Of a stretch of DNA of 64,000 nt, positions 10,201 to 21,596 are shown piece after piece. The stretch comes from Ampelomyces quisqualis (lineage: Eukaryota > Ascomycota > Dothideomycetes > Pleosporales > Phaeosphaeriaceae), in NCBI GenBank assembly GCA_018398575.1, contig JAGTXZ010000006.1, forward strand, positions 1,426,001 through 1,490,000, written 5' to 3'. The notes below the pieces were generated by a model. The model saw nothing but the letters and a program-made list of their open reading frames with translations, ran no database searches and had not been told where the DNA came from. The position numbers and the translations under genes are program-made. Numbering within the stretch: the stretch's first letter is position 1; the number at the start of each line of letters is the position of its first letter.

Positions 10201-12243
10201 TGAAGCATTCTCCTTCTCTCGAATTTGGGCCGCGACTTCGAGTACTTCAGCCAAGAATTTGTTGCTAGAGGCCTTGAGCACCTCCATGTGCTCATCGGGG
10301 ACAGTATCTCTGTTCTTTTCTATGAAGCCGTCGGACTCGTACGTGACGTCTACTGCGTAATGGCAAACGGTGAAGGCAGACTTGCCGAACCGAGGCTTTT
10401 TGTAGAATTTGTGCTTGTCTCCGGAGAAGTTGTGGTGGAGCTTGGTCACGAATTGCTCGTCGGAACCCATGGGCAGGCGAGATTCTTCGTCCAGCAAGGA
10501 CAATACACCTAACTTGCCCTCGATCAAGTCAATACAAGGCTGGTTGTCGGCAAAGTCGATGAACTGCCAGTCAATTTGTTCGCGCACGTACTCTTCCTGT
10601 TCGAGCTTGAAGACGTGGGCGTTGAATTCCTGCTGCAGTTTCTCGTTGGCGTAGTTGATGCAAAACTGTTCAAAAGAGTTCTTGGCGAAGTGCTCAAAAC
10701 CGTAGATATCCAGGACACCAATGAATGTGTGGGCTTGAGCGAGAACCTGTTCGGTGGCAAGAGACTCGTTGGTGCGCTCGACCAACCAATCAAACAGGCT
10801 CGAGTAGATGAACTTGGCGACCGAGTCTCGGACAACGACTGCTTGTTGCTGGGTCAGGTTGGACACAATCTTTTCTCCACGTGTAATGAGTTGCTTCTTG
10901 ACTGTCCACTTTGCGAAGCTGCTTGCGTCTATTCCAAGCAGTCCACAAGCCTTGACAAGAGCAGGCTGGTCGGGAGCGAGGTTCGAGTCTGTGCGGGTGG
11001 CTGTGATTTTGACGTCTCCCATGTGCAGAAGCGCGGCAAGCAGGCGCCAGATGCCTGCTTGGGTTTCAGCAGGCACACCAATCTTGGTCAAAGAGTCTCT
11101 TGTCGCGATGAATTCGGCCTTGTCGTCTACGCCATCGATGACGGGCGCGCTGCCCTGATTGAGGTAGCTGTACTCCTCGACGGGCTTGAGCGACAGCTCC
11201 GTCTTCTCCGCGTCGGTGGCACCGGCAATGAGCTGGTAGAAAATGTGGTAATTCCGCTCCTTAAGCGGTTGGAAGACCAATCGCGAGCGTTCCAGCAGGT
11301 ATGTCCTAATCTTTGCTCCAATAATGTCCGTCTGCTTGTTGAACAGAATCTCAATGTATTTGCCGAAACGCGACGAGTTGTCGTTCCTGGTGGTTTTGGC
11401 GTTACCAAAGGCTTCCATGATGGGGTTGGTGGCCAAAATCTGCTCCTCGGTCTCGCTCATCGAGTCGGCCTTGCCTCTCCGGCGGCCTGGGTTGTCTGGG
11501 GACTCGCGGGTTGCAAAGTATCGCATGATGTATTTGGCGCTGACCGTCTTGCCGGCTCCGGATTCACCAGAGACGACAATGGTCTGGTTCTTCTGGTCGC
11601 GCAACATGTCGCTGGCCGAGTCAGTCAGGCATTGGGGCATGGCCGAAGGCGCAGGGAGAGTACGTACGCAAAGGCCTCCTCCGCAATGGCGAACAGATGC
11701 GGTGCGCCATAGGATCGTTGCTTGCCGGCGTAGACCTGCACCATTCCCGGCACGTAGAGGGAGTCTACGCGCGCAAAGGGATTGGTGGCAATCAGGACAA
11801 TGCCCGAGTAGGTGTAGATCTCCTTCTGCAGGTAGCGCAGCTTGATGGCCTGGAGCACTGTGGGGTGTCAGTCTGCGGGGGCCGCGCGTGTCTCTGGCGT
11901 GGGAGGCGTACCAGCCGGCTCGTTCAGGTGGGACAGGTTGGTCAGGTCGTCGCTGGCCTCGAGCATGGCCGGGTTCATCAGCGGGGGCAGGTTGGGGTCA
12001 TTGCCGGTCTGGATGGCGGCCAGGGTGGTGTCGACGGTTTTTTTCTGCGGGCGTCATCGTCAGCGAGCGGGTGCGGGTGTGGGTGCGGGTGCGGGTGCGG
12101 GTGCCTACCTCGCCATTCTCGAGCTGGAAGACCAGCTTCACCTTGTCGCCCTCGATCTTCTTCTCGACGAGCTCCGAGGCGACCCAGCCGTCGGTCGGGT
12201 CGGGCTGCCAGGCCCGCGTGCCATTCTCGTAGATGTGAGCCAT
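7223..12243 (-). CDS. MYO2: Class V myosin heavy chain
   Basis: Actin motor that carries vesicles and organelles to growth sites; this is the fungal Myo2/MyoE type. Five exons: 12109-12243, 11912-12044, 11668-11857, 7479-11611 and 7223-7425, 1597 aa in total. The motor head has the P-loop GESGAGKT (168-175), switch I NDNSSRFGKY and switch II LDIYGFEHF (about 454). A neck of about six IQ motifs (785-920) is followed by a coiled coil (920-1085) and a DIL-type cargo domain (about 1180-1560, FNDLLMRRNFLSWKRG). The last intron has branch site CTAAC with an AG immediately after it that is too close, so the next AG at 7426-7427 is used, giving PSWLQTPRLKRL. Intron 1 contains a short GGGTGC repeat. 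Convergent with the pseudokinase gene. Confidence 0.95.
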
Positions 12244-12865
12244 GGCGGCGGGGGGGAAGGCCGTGGTGGACCGTGGTGGTGTCCCGCTCGACGGTCGGGG
12301 TCGAAGCTACCACCTACTTCGTATGCGGGGGGTGGAGGGGGGTCAGCGTGCAGGGGCGCCGCAGTCACAGCACGAAAGGCATGGCCGAGGGTGTTGACGC
12401 TTGAGGCTTCGGCAGACTGTGTGCAGTGTGCAGTGTGCAGTGTGCAGTGTGTAGTGTGTAGTGTGTAGTGTGTAGTGTGCAGCGGGCAGTGTGCAGTGGG
12501 TGTCCAACTTTTGGCAGCACGCAGCACGCTAGACTAGCCCTCAAGTCTCACCGCCAACAGGGCCCGCTTCGCACGAGCCCTGCCATGCACTCGGCCACAC
12601 GCAGGGGCACAGGGGCTGGCCAACCACGACTCGGTCACGAGCATCCTGCATGGGCACGCACGCTGAAACCACCACCCAAGAATCAAGATCCGTCGACCTG
12701 TTGCATTGACCAGCCCAAAACACCGCCTATGCCATCTACGCAGGAACCCATGTACATGTCCAGGCAGCTTGACTCCCGCCATGTTGAATGCTGCTGACAC
12801 GGGCTGACAACTCGGCGCAACACACTGAAAGTCTGAAACCACACACCCGTCGTCGTCACGGTCGT
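12244..12865. other. Intergenic region, SER3 3' end to MYO2 5' end
   Basis: Serves as the MYO2 promoter and SER3 terminator region. It contains the heptamer repeat listed separately; no gene seen. Confidence 0.6.
12420..12497. repeat. Heptamer tandem repeat GTGCAGT / GTGTAGT
   Basis: About ten contiguous 7-bp units, first GTGCAGT type, then GTGTAGT type, then back to GTGCAG. It lies roughly 180-255 bp upstream of the myosin start codon. A single C/T difference separates the two unit types, as expected of local duplication by slippage. Confidence 0.85.
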
Positions 12866-14435
12866 CTAGTAGAGCACCCTTGTCCGGATGCACGCTGCGT
12901 GGATTAGCTTCCGCACTGCTTCCATGCACCATGCCCATGCGCAACAACTTACACGACAGCTCCTCGAGGCTCTGGAAAAGATCGCGAATCTCCTCCTCCT
13001 TGACGTCGCTGATATCCGCCATGAGATACGCAACCTCGCCTCTTGAGTCGGACATTTGCTTTTCGATGTTGTGGTGCAGAAGAATGCCGTTCACTACCCG
13101 CGTGTTAGCCTCGGCCTTCTCACCTACGCTGCTCCGTCTTGACTCACCCTGCCGCAGCACACCGGGCACGTTCTTGTGGATGTAGATGACTCGCATGCTG
13201 TTCGGCTCGTCGTGTGTCAAGCTCCTCAAGTTGACCTCGGGCAGGTTGACCGCACCCAACGTCGTGCCCTCGTTGACATATCGCACCAGCGCTGTGCTGA
13301 CTTCGACACCAATCGCGCTCTGAGCCTCCTCGGTGCTGCCCCCAATGTGTGGAGTCAGGATCATGTTCTTGAGGCCGACAAGATCCTTGGTCCACGAGTT
13401 CAGCTCATTCGAGAAGTAGTCGCCGTTGCCTGCCGGCTCGTTGGGAAAGACGTCGATAGCGGCACCGGCAATCTTGCCCGACCGCGAGGCCTCAATCAGA
13501 GCCGGAATGTCAATCACGGTTCCGCGCGCGTTGTTGATGAGGTAGCTGCCATCCTTCATCTTGGCGAACTCGGCGGGTCCGATGAGATCCTTCGTCTCCG
13601 CAGTGGCAGGCACATGCACCGACACAAAATCAGCCTGCTGCAGGACATCGTCCAGCGACGCTACTTGTCGCGCGGTACCCAGTCCCATCATGGTCAGCAC
13701 GTCGTAGTAGATGACGCTCATGCCCATCGACTCGGCCAGTACGCTCAACTGGCTTCCAATGTGTCCGTACCCGACGATACCTAGTGTCTTGCCGCGAATC
13801 TCCCAGCATCCCTTGCTGACCTTGTTCCATGTGCCGTTGTGTAGTTCCATCGAGCGGTCGGTGAGCTGCCGCGCGAGCGCGATGATCTCCGAGATGACAA
13901 GTTCGGCGACAGAGCGCGAGTTGCTGAAGGGCGAGTTGAAGACGGCGATACCCTTTTGCGCAGCTGTGCGTAGGTCGACTTGGTTCGTGCCGATGCAGAA
14001 GCATCCAATGACGGTCAAGTTTTTGGCCTCCTCCAGCACCTTCTTCGTGAGCTTGGTCTTGGAGCGAATGCCGATCACGTGCACATGGCGAATCTTCTCA
14101 ATCAGCTGGTCCTCTGACAAGCTGGCTCTGAGCGCTTCGACCTGGTAGCCCTGCTCCTTGAGGATGTCGACTCCAGCTTCGTTGACGTTCTCCAAGAGGA
14201 GCACTTTCACGTCCTTGGTGTCGAACGGCTTCAGTTGCTTCGCCAGTTGTGAGGCATAGGACTGCCCTGGCACACTGCCATTGCGACCGTCGCGGAAGCT
14301 CCCAGAGGGCGGTTGTCGGAAGCTGGTGGGTGGGCTGTGCATGGACAGATTCGGGCTTGTGCTGAGGTTGAGGCTGTTGGACACGGTCCGTGCGAGGTTG
14401 TTCACGCTGCCAGCGATGTCTTGAGGAGGTGTCAT
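12866..14435 (-). CDS. SER3: D-3-phosphoglycerate dehydrogenase
   Basis: First step of serine synthesis: 3-phosphoglycerate plus NAD to 3-phosphohydroxypyruvate, cytosolic. Three exons: 13148-14435, 12953-13093 and 12866-12894, 485 aa. The first 75 residues are Ser/Pro-rich, then come the substrate domain (VKVLLLENVNEAGVDILKEQG), the Rossmann motif GIVGYGHIGS (about 217-226), the signature DVFPNEPAGNG, the catalytic His363 in LTPHIGGST and a C-terminal ACT domain that may bind serine. The 29-nt last exon adds SCIRTRVLY and the stop; it was chosen because GTAAGT at 12952 and CAG at 12895-12897 restore the conserved fungal ending. The frame extends past ATG 14435 but with no upstream in-frame ATG, and CCCACCATG is a strong context. 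Confidence 0.95.
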
Positions 14436-15018
14436 GGTGGGCACCGAGTCTGCGGAGGGCTCTTGGGACTCGACAAGGCCAAAAATCAAGGTCTGATTCT
14501 GCTGCGGAAATGCTGGGGTGTGGAGGGTCTATTCGAGTGGTAAGTGCAGCATCAACGAAAGGATGACAGCGGCGACAATGGACAATGACACCAAGAACCA
14601 ATCAACACGTCTCCACTCTATTGCCAGATATATGCTGAGCCGGTTCGTGTTTGGGAACGGAAGGCTGACAACAATGCATGACTCCATCAAAGTTCGAGTC
14701 GAGTACAAAATTTCTCGACGCGCCGCATGATGCAATCGCTCTAGCCCCTCCATCCCACCAGCACGCCCGCCTCCTCCGGGATCGGGAGTCCGCTCAGCTT
14801 GTGAATTTCTCGCCTGTTTTCGCGCTACTCGGGCGTCTGCGTAGGAAGTCACCAAACTGCAAAGGCAAACATGTGCGATTGAAACGCCCTTGCATTCATT
14901 ATTTATTGGTCTTTAGACTTGTGTTCGTTCATCGCTCATGTCAAACAGTCGCTCAAGTTCGTCGACCAGAGAAAATGTTCCTGTTTCCGGTGGACTCACT
15001 GTCCACAGGAAAAGACGC
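14436..15018. other. Intergenic region, ZWF1 3' end to SER3 5' end
   Basis: SER3 promoter region; no gene or recognisable RNA seen. Confidence 0.5.
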
Positions 15019-17090
15019 TTACAACTTCTGCTCGTTCATGGGCCATTGGTAGCCTGCAAACATGTCAGTAATCCGGTCCAAGCGGTCACAGAGGTGAGGT
15101 CCTACCTGCTGCGTCGCTGAACTTGTATCCGTAAGATGAGGTGAAGTCATCTAGCACGGCCGGACCGCGTGATCCTGTCGTTCGAATTAGTTGCAATCTA
15201 GAGAAGGTCGATGTTATGAAGCTCCCACCGTAAGGGTATTCCATGGGAATGATCTCCTTGTTGTCGTCCAGATAGTGCAGTAGAGGGGTGAAGATCCTCC
15301 AGCTGGCGTCAAGCTCGTCGTCGCGCACAAAGTTGGAGTGGTCTCCCTTGAGCGCATCCAAAATGAGTGATTCGTACGCCTCAGGGATCTTCAAATCGGA
15401 GAATCGCCGCCTGTACGTCAGATCGAGCTCTGTGACGACCGTTTGCATGCTGAGGCCAGGCAGCTTCGAGTTCATCTTGATATAAACACTCTCGTTTGGC
15501 TGGACACGGATGACCAGCTCGTTACGCGGGATGTCCTTGAAGATACCTGAAGTGACATCTTTGAACTGGATGCGCACCTCCGTCTTCTGTTCATTCAAAG
15601 CCTTTCCTGCCTTCAAGATAAAAGGCACGCCATCCCACCTTTCATTCTTGATGTATGCGACCATTGAGGCGAAAGTGGGGCATCGAGAGTCCTTCGGGAC
15701 TGTGTCATCCTCCTTGTAGCCGGGCTTTGTGCCATCGAGCGACTTTCCGTACTGTCCGATGATGACGTTCTTTGGCTCAATCGCAGCCATACCACGGAGA
15801 ACGCGAACTTTTTCGTCACGAATGTCTTCGGCGGAGAACGAGATTGGTCGCTCCATGGCCAGGAGGGTGAGCACCTGCAACAAATCTGGCTGCTCTTAGC
15901 ATTTGGCTGCCATGTTTTGAGTTTGACTTACGGTTCTGCATGACATCACGGATGATACCAAATTCGTCAAAGTAGCCTCCTCGTCCCTCTGTTCCGAATG
16001 GCTCCTTGAATGTGATCTATGCCACTCAGCTTGTATTCTGGAATGTCTCCAAATTCATCATACCTGCACGTTATCGATGTGGTTCCTGTTCCAAGTCGCG
16101 CCAAAGAACTCGTTACCGAATCGGAGAATGAGGATGTTCTTGACCATCTCTTTGCCCAGGTAGTGATCGATACGGTAGAGCTCGTCTTCGGTCCAGTCGG
16201 GTGCAAGCGCGCGCTGAAGCTCTCGGGAGCTGGGCAGGTCTTTGCCGAATGGCTTCTCGACCTGTGGCCATGTTTAGTGAGGTGGTGGCAAATGGATGCA
16301 GAGGGGCGACTCACAATCACGCGAGAGATGCCGTTCTTGGGGTAGCAGTTGCGCTTCAGATGCTGTGACACAGTGATGAAAACGCTGGGGGGGAGAGCCA
16401 TGTAGAATATCCTGTTGGTCTCCTTGCGACCCTGCTCAAGCTCCTCAAGATGCTTTCGCAGCTCGATGAAGGATTCATCTTTGTCGTACTGGCCAGAGAC
16501 GTATGTGCAGAAGCCACAGAACTCCTCTAGTTGCTTCTCGATGTCTTTGGTCGGTGTCTTAATGTAAGACTTGACACGCTTCAGGTACTCCTCATGGTCC
16601 ATCTTCGTCCGCGCATATCCGACGATGCGAATGTTCTTGGGGAGGAAGTTATTGCGGTGCTGCGCGGGGTCAATCCTAAGCGAATTCGATCTCGAGAGAA
16701 GGCACCTACCAGGCCAAAGAGCGCCGGAAACTGTTCTCGATTAGTGATGCTGTGTTAAGATGGGCTTGTAGGTACTCACGGTTTTCTTCTTTGCCAAATC
16801 GCCCGAGGCACCAAGCACAACTATGATGGTGTTGTCTTTGAGCTCCATGTTGCTGAATGGACACGACGGTCAGCCAGTTGTTCCCTTGTGATCCGACGTC
16901 GCGGTCTCAAAATTCAGATGAGGTTCCCGTCAGATCGCGTCGCGGGAATTCTGTGAATTGCACAGCAGCTCTAGAAGATATGACAAAGCTTCAAGGGGGA
17001 TCCACGAGGTCCCAAAAGCAGTTGAACAGGAATCACTACCTACCCAGCGGTGACCTCCTCATGCTGAGGCTGAATAACAGTGTCCGCCAT
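15019..17090 (-). CDS. ZWF1: Glucose-6-phosphate 1-dehydrogenase
   Basis: Entry enzyme of the oxidative pentose phosphate pathway, producing NADPH in the cytosol. Nine exons (minus strand): 17044-17090, 16780-16852, 16710-16730, 16315-16659, 16064-16261, 15932-16016, 15229-15885, 15106-15174 and 15019-15053, 509 aa, the usual fungal length. The NADP motif GASGDLAKKK is at 30-39 and the substrate/active-site motif RIDHYLGK at 192-199; the C-terminal half holds FKDVTSGIFKDIPRNELVIR and PLLHYLDDNKEIIPMEYPYG. Exon 3 is a 21-nt microexon encoding FPALFGL. The intron at 15175-15228 is 54 nt with no stop, so retention would stay in frame; homology favours removal (YPYGSRGPAVL). The first intron is the longest (191 nt). 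Confidence 0.95.
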
Positions 17091-18790
17091 GGTAGCAGCT
17101 GGTGGAGCGGATTGCGAGCGCTGCGCAGAAAAGGTGGCGGCAAGGGCTCGAGGTCAATTGGGGCTGGTCGAGAGCAATGAGTGTTTAGGAAGCACTGGAC
17201 GGAAGAGGAAGAGTGGAAGTAGCAGAGGGGCCGTGTTGTTTGACGGAAAAGCTTCGGTGGTGGGGTTGAGCCCTGCGTTTAGCGGGCCGTGGTCTTGACG
17301 TATGAGGTGGTCGTCGCCTCTCGAAAACCGCGGCGGTGCAACAATTGGAGGAAATGCTTCGCGGTAAATCTCCAGCGAGGCCTCGGCGTCTCTTAAAGCA
17401 GACTTGAGCAAACAGCCAGGTCATCAATCATCACTTAGCGGCCACATGTCTTGCAAAGCACATCTCCGGCACCAGCCTGGCTAACACCGAAGCTGGGAAG
17501 GTCACGGATGACCCCACCACCGCCGCACTTTGATAGATGCTTCTACAGCTTCGCGCGCATCGTGACCATGTCTATCTAGAAGCTTTGCGAGCTGTTCGAT
17601 TCTCTGATCTACTGTGTAATAGAGCTGTCTGCCAGCATTATTCAGTCTCGTTTCATCAACATTGCAGCGCTTACGACTTGGCCCACGGCGCCACGCGGCC
17701 GGCGGGTGCCCCGCTTTGAAGCTCCCATGCCGAATTCAGGAGCTCTACAAGTGAGTACATCACAAAGGAATAAAGTAAAACAAGCATCGGCACGTCTCAG
17801 CATGTCACACAACTACTCCAGCCTCTGCAGTCTGGCTTCCGCCCGGCGCCGACTCCCCCAGTCGGTCACGTCAACAAGACGTTGTTGAGGCCCTAGCATT
17901 CTGCCAGCGCTGTCTTTGAATCGCGGCTCTTACCATGTCGTCCTTGGGTCTCGGGTGGTTGGCTAATTGAGTTCGCGGCCCGGTATGCTCGACTCAGTGT
18001 TGGAGTTTGGTACTTGCCCGTGGGCATTTCTAGCTGTTTGGGAGACTGGAACTCGGTGTCTGATCGCACCGGCCAATTGTTGCGTCTACCGTTATCCACC
18101 GACCGGTCCGATACTTCAGCAGAACAAAGGTGGGGCAGTGGTTGGGCGAGCTTTTGCTCTCACGCAGTTGGCAGCGATGTCATAAACTTACTAGACAGTA
18201 GACGTCGGGTAGCAAAGGCTTACTTTGGACACTCCCCGGCGACTGTGGATACGGTGCTGTTGTGGTCACACAGATCAGGCAGGCCATCTAAGAAGATGAC
18301 CGAAATTGGTAAGAGGAGGAGCATTCAACGCATCATGTAGCAAAGTGCATCTCCGCCAAATCAGGGTGTCCTTCGACGCCTTCTTGATAACGGACCTCGA
18401 AGTCTGCGATGCCGTGTCTCTTTTGGAGTGTATTTGTCGACGCCGTAGGGTGTACATTTCAGAGCTTCCGCACACAATACTCTGGCAGTGCCTGTGCGGC
18501 CAGGACTCCTGGTGGCGGAACACAATCGATACTCAGATGGCTGTACTCCGTAGGCCCAATTCCAGTGTCGGCTTGAGCGCTGCGTCTCTGCGAAACTGGT
18601 GGAAAGACATCAATGGCTTGGCATTGTCATGGCCAGTGCGCTAGGCCGCACGTGAACCCACAAGCGAAGCGAGGTCGACGTTCAATTTTGCCGACCGCAA
18701 CCACGAAGAAACCAGACTAACCAGCAGCAAGACCACGATCCACGGTCTCGATACCTTTTCCACACAACTCGGAAGCCCAAATCGCTCGCC
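17091..18790. other. 1.7-kb divergent intergenic region, ZWF1 / RPL33
   Basis: Holds the promoters of two divergent genes. Several short open frames exist on both strands, but none has a recognisable protein, splice pattern or start context. No RNA gene recognised. Confidence 0.5.
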
Positions 18791-19278
18791 ATGTCTGAGA
18801 AGTCCCACCGCCTCTATGTAAAGGGAAAGCACATTTCGTGAGTACCCCGGTCCGGTGCGCAGTTGAACATCGTTGCTAACAACTTCCAGCTACCAGCGAG
18901 GGTACGACTATTCCTCTTCCGCATTTGAGACTCACGCTCACGATTCGTAGAAAGCGCAACACCAATCCCGGCACGTCGCTGCTGAAACTCGAGGGCGTCG
19001 ATGACACCAACGCGGCAAACTGGTACTGCGGCAAGCGCGTAGCATGTACGTACAACTGAGCTCGAAAAGCGCAGCACTGGTGGCGGATGGTTAACGGTGA
19101 TTCAGACGTCTACCGTGCGCAGAGGGCCATCCAGGGCTCCAAGATCCGCGTCATCTGGGGCAAGGTCACTCGGCCACACGGCAACAGCGGTGTCGTCCGC
19201 GCCAAGTTCAGGTCCAACCTGCCCCCCAAGACCTTTGGTGCCTCCGTCCGCGTCATGCTTTACCCTTCTTCGATATAA
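18791..19278 (+). CDS. RPL33: 60S ribosomal protein L33 (eL33, L35Ae family)
   Basis: Structural protein of the large ribosomal subunit. Four exons: 18791-18837, 18890-18901, 18951-19045 and 19106-19278, giving 108 aa, the normal size. The start MSEKSHRLYVKGKHIS, middle RNTNPGTSLLKLEGV and end VRAKFRSNLPPKTFGASVRV match the family along the full length. Exon 2 is only 12 nt; it supplies the end of Ser16, Tyr-Gln-Arg and most of Gly20 of the conserved SYQRGKRN segment. All introns are about 50 nt with good donors (GTGAGT, GTACGA, GTACGT). Confidence 0.96.
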
Positions 19279-19929
19279 TTCTCGTCACGACTTCTGGGTA
19301 TGGGAACGACACGGTGGATGAGCGATGGAGTGGAGGGTGACTCGGCGCAAAATTCAGGCGAAGAACGAGAGAATGACAGCCGAGGCGTTCATGCTCGGAC
19401 TCTTTCTCATGGCATGTTCAGGCTGGTTCACGGTGTCATTGTTTTCGGAAAATCCATGACAATGGCGAATTCAATCAAGACTCCTCCCAAGATCAATCAA
19501 AAATGATCAAACACCATTGGCCGTCTTTTTGCTGACTATGATGCGGATGCTTGCTGACATGGCTTGGGAAGTGCGACTATGCTATAGCTAATGCACATTT
19601 GTAAGGAACCTGGACAGTACCAAGTACGAACTCGACAACTTTCTCGCGTACCTTCGCATGCCTTGAGCCTATAGCAGCTACACCTATCTACTTATACCTT
19701 TCGACGCTTACATGGTTCAATCGCACAACATAAAAGCTTATGCGCTTACACAACCACCAACACCCGACGGAGTCAAGCAGCAAAGAGAAGCCGAGTGACG
19801 CTGTTGAATTTGTGTGCTTTTAGCGTCGTACATTCATGAGCGCTGTACAAACTGCCCACAGGTTATTGAACGAGCAGCCGCTCATGATTCCTATGCTCCT
19901 CCACTCATATCAATTCAACTACCAGCACA
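19279..19929. other. Convergent intergenic region, RPL33 / O-methyltransferase
   Basis: 3' flanks of two convergent genes; no gene seen. Confidence 0.5.
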
Positions 19930-21363
19930 CTAAACCTCCACCTCGGCCTCCACAACCCCATCTCCCTGCTCCCTCGGCCACACACCCGTGACTTTGAACC
20001 CCGCGCTCGCCAACAACTCTCTGAATTGCAACGCGCTCCTCTCCATGCCCGAATTGATCGTCATCATAGCTAGGTCGAAGCGCGCTTGAAGTTCAGACGC
20101 CCCTGTGTCTGGCAGCACGAGGTCGTGCACGACGAGCTTGGAGTACCCCGGCGTCATGGCCTTGCGGACTTGCGCGAGGATTTCGAGGCAGTACTTATCT
20201 GGCCAATCGTGCAGGACGTGGTGCAAGTAGTAGCATCTTGCGCCTATATTCGCAACATGATTAGCATCGAAGTTGTGGTCATGAAGCAGGCAGTGGAAAA
20301 GTCTTACCTTTGACAGGTTGTTCCTCGAAAAAGTCATAGCCCATCTTCACGATACTGCTTTCGAGCGCGCCGTCTTTGATTCCCTCGATCAATTTCGGTA
20401 GATCCTGCAACACCAGTTTCCCCTCCGTTTTCGTCCCAAACTTGGTCTGGAAATCCTGGATATCATGCCCCTTGCCCCCGCCGACATCAACAAGCAACAC
20501 ATCCGACTTACGCGCATCGAAGCCAGCGATTAATCTGCCTTCAATATCCCACCAGTCCCATCTATTCTTTTCGCTGTTCGCCACCGAGCCCATGAACAAA
20601 TTGAAGTCTGCGAACAGCGCGGGTTGAGTTTGAAGGTAGTCGAACAAATGGAGCTTCGTCTGCGTGGCGAATTGGAAGATGCCGTCGCGGGATTCGGTGG
20701 GGCTGCGCCAGGATGTTTGGGCGAGGAAATCGGTGGCGAAAAAGGCGGTGCGGACGAGTGCTTCGCAGCTGTATTCATGTTGTCAGGGTTTGTAGTCCTG
20801 AACAAGTCAAGTGAAGAGTGGAAGAGGGAGGAAAGTACCGGTAGTTAGCTGCAATGGGTGGAAGGGCCATGGTGTGCGTGGTGGGGTTGGCGAGCCAGGT
20901 GTATGGTTCGGGTTGGTTGACGAAGTTGATTGATGCTATGACGCGGAGGATACGTGCTGGAGAAGGTCTAAGTATCACGTGTATGCGAGAATGAGTGGGG
21001 TAGAACATACTAATGAGGAGTTCCTCGCCGCCTGAGATCTTGGATAGTTGTGCGGAAGAAATAGGTTCCTTCGCTGCGCAGACGTGTTCGAACAGGTTGA
21101 GGCCGACGGCCATACGGATTGCTAGGTATGAAAATGGCTTTTTGTATCCTGTTAGTATCTTGATGCTTGGAGTAACATCTTGTAGGTCAACGTACCTTGT
21201 GAGCAAAATCAAGTACGCGGTCAATCGGGGACTCGAGGGCTAGTGTAAGTTTCTTGGCTAGGGCCAGAGCTTCCTGCTTTTTATTCAAATCATCCTGAAT
21301 GGATGTGGAGTCGAAATTGGATAACTCCGCCAAAAATTCAGCTGCGGTTTTCGTGGTAGCCAT
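19930..21363 (-). CDS. SAM-dependent O-methyltransferase (plant COMT-like family 2)
   Basis: Probably methylates a hydroxyl of an aromatic or polyketide secondary metabolite; the substrate cannot be told from sequence. Five exons: 21196-21363, 21011-21137, 20839-20956, 20308-20768 and 19930-20243, 395 aa. An N-terminal dimerisation/winged-helix part runs to about residue 190. SAM motif I VDVGGGKGHD lies near 230, and the catalytic histidine is probably His303 in HHVLHDW (299-305). At the first and second introns an AG close to the branch site is skipped in favour of a later one that restores the frame (HKPFSYLAIR; LLITRILRVI). It stands alone among ribosome genes, with no synthase, P450 or regulator beside it, so it is not part of a visible metabolite cluster. 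Confidence 0.88.
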
Positions 21364-21596
21364 TGTTGTCGTGATGAACCTGTCAAAGCCTCAACTGATA
21401 GCCCTCTTTATACTTCCATCGTACTATGCCCTCGTACTACCGCCCTCGTACAACCCAGAAAAGACGTCTTCGTAATCAAGAGATGCGACGTGCAAACTAG
21501 GGATAAACGCTGGTGCAATGATGACCGCAGTGTATTCGTTGTAGACCAATCGAGGTGTATAAGGGGCGCTGCAGTGCTGACATTTGCTTGCGCGTC

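Noticed and set aside
10576..11712. 378-aa plus-strand open frame inside the myosin gene
   Set aside because: It is exactly antisense to the motor-domain exon; the open frame follows from the codon bias of the real gene, and it shows no family features or splice support.
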